This document shows, piece after piece, positions 13,701-14,168 of a stretch of 14,168 nt of DNA. Source of the stretch: DASSWG01 sp035704905 (GTDB lineage Bacteria; Bacteroidota; Bacteroidia; Flavobacteriales; Flavobacteriaceae). How positions within the stretch are numbered: position 1 is the stretch's first letter; every line of letters starts with the position of its first letter. The notes below the pieces were generated by a model. The model worked only from the letters and a program-made list of their open reading frames with translations, was not told the origin of the DNA and ran no database searches. Both the position numbers and the translations under genes were made by a program. The stretch spans positions 1 through 14,168 of the forward strand of contig DASSWN010000147.1 of the NCBI GenBank assembly GCA_035704905.1. Direction: 5' to 3'.

Positions 13701-13731
13701 AACCTAACAGATTTTCAAAATCTGTTAGGTT
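13701..13731 (+). terminator. Hairpin terminator originally behind usp copy 2
   Basis: AACCTAACAGATTTT (13701-13715) pairs over 15 bp with 13717-13731, followed by TTTCTTTTT. Its first eight bases are the right copy of the target duplication. Removing the element and one duplication would place the hairpin 22 nt after the usp stop codon, the normal position for a terminator. Confidence 0.75.
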
Positions 13732-13787
13732 TTTCTTTTTTAAATCGGTTTTCTAATGAATCACTAAAATTGTTTTGCTTTTTTCAT

Positions 13788-13795
13788 TACTTTTG
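13788..13795 (+). promoter_or_regulatory. Promoter -7 element for the BNR-repeat gene
   Basis: TACTTTTG is an exact TAnnTTTG match 25 nt upstream of ATG 13821. T-rich sequence upstream has TTTG at 13774-13777, too close to be a standard -33 box. Confidence 0.5.
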
Positions 13796-13820
13796 AAAGG
13801 ACTGCTAAAATTTCTTCTTT

Positions 13821-14168
13821 ATGAAACAGTTCTTTACTTTTCTAATCTTTATTTTTACAATTACTTTTGTTCACTCACAAGGCCAAATCAATTTTCCCGG
13901 TGAAGGAACTTATGGTTCTATATGCCCTTTTGGTGAAGATTTGGTTTATCTAATGGTGGACGACGGAATGTTCTACACCTCCAACGACGGCGGGCTGAAT
14001 TGGACAGAAAACAATATCGGAATATCGGAAGATTTTTTCGATATGGTGTTTTTTGACGAAGAATTGGGTTTTGCCGTCGGCTCTAATGGAACCATTGTGA
14101 AAACAATGGATAGTGGCCAAAACTGGAGTATCGTTCCTTCCGGAACAACAGAAAACCTTTTTTCCATC
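13821..14168 (+). CDS. Secreted BNR/Ycf48-like repeat protein (3' end outside window)
   Basis: The open frame from ATG 13821 runs through the window edge (116 codons seen). The signal peptide is MKQFFTFLIFIFTITFVHSQ. Beta-propeller style repeats follow: TSNDGGLNWTENN (about residues 53-65) and KTMDSGQNWSIVPSG (about 94-108), each with the Asp-box pattern S/T-x-D-x-G-x-x-W. FFDEELGFAVGSNG between them is typical of Ycf48/sortilin-like propellers. In Bacteroidetes such proteins are usually exported and often end in a type IX secretion sorting domain; that end is not visible here. A minus-strand ORF over the same bases is a shadow. Confidence 0.8.
   Translation, partial: MKQFFTFLIFIFTITFVHSQGQINFPGEGTYGSICPFGEDLVYLMVDDGMFYTSNDGGLNWTENNIGISEDFFDMVFFDEELGFAVGSNGTIVKTMDSGQNWSIVPSGTTENLFSI

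Noticed and set aside
13973..14167. 64-residue minus-strand ORF at the right edge
   Set aside because: The plus strand encodes a signal peptide and Asp-box repeats from ATG 13821 across the same bases.

Overview
The window looks like chromosomal DNA from a member of the Bacteroidetes, most likely the Flavobacteriia. The signs are AT-rich intergenic DNA, many promoter elements of the Bacteroidetes form TAnnTTTG close upstream of starts, almost no Shine-Dalgarno sequences, and lipoprotein signal peptides. Short palindromic spacers of a kind common in flavobacteria are also present, as is a C-terminal partial gene for a secreted BNR-type protein. No rRNA, tRNA, CRISPR array, prophage, toxin-antitoxin or recognisable defence locus is visible. 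Most of the content is ordinary housekeeping and stress-response genes.

Layout. At 2-1481 (+) lies the end of an envelope-stress type operon: a membrane protein resembling flavobacterial anti-sigma factors, overlapping a secreted DUF4097-like protein built of about twelve 'DYG' repeats. At 1649-3202 (+) is a secreted M28 zinc peptidase with its own promoter. On the minus strand follow a lipoprotein MsrB (3294-3812), aerobic coproporphyrinogen oxidase HemF (3951-4874), the translational GTPase TypA/BipA (5196-6992) and a lipoprotein dipeptidyl peptidase III (7209-9284). Each has its own TAnnTTTG-like promoter, and hairpins separate several of them. At 9376-10791 (+) a membrane-anchored SRPBCC/GyrI-like protein is followed by the fluoride channel CrcB. 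CrcB overlaps tail-to-tail with a secreted DUF1684 protein on the minus strand (10788-11396). At 11498-13467 (+) are a 46-codon ORF with a near-perfect Shine-Dalgarno sequence and two tandem-duplicated double-domain universal stress proteins. At 13468-13820 there is no gene; a MITE-like element and a terminator fill most of it. A secreted BNR-repeat protein starts at 13821 and runs off the end.

The main points of novelty are in the non-genic or small-scale structure. (1) A 203-bp element with perfect 13-bp terminal inverted repeats and an exact 8-bp target duplication has landed inside the left arm of the terminator behind the second usp gene; its GTAA ends and 8-bp duplication resemble the IS66 family. 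(2) Two unrelated proteins, HemF and DPP III, each carry the same kind of in-frame palindromic insertion, translated as EN(P/L)PNG(G/Q)A. (3) A small ORF with an 11-nt anti-SD match ends in a TAATG overlap with the first usp gene. (4) Two near-identical hairpins flank the hemF promoter, one of them in its leader. I did not find a new multi-gene system here.
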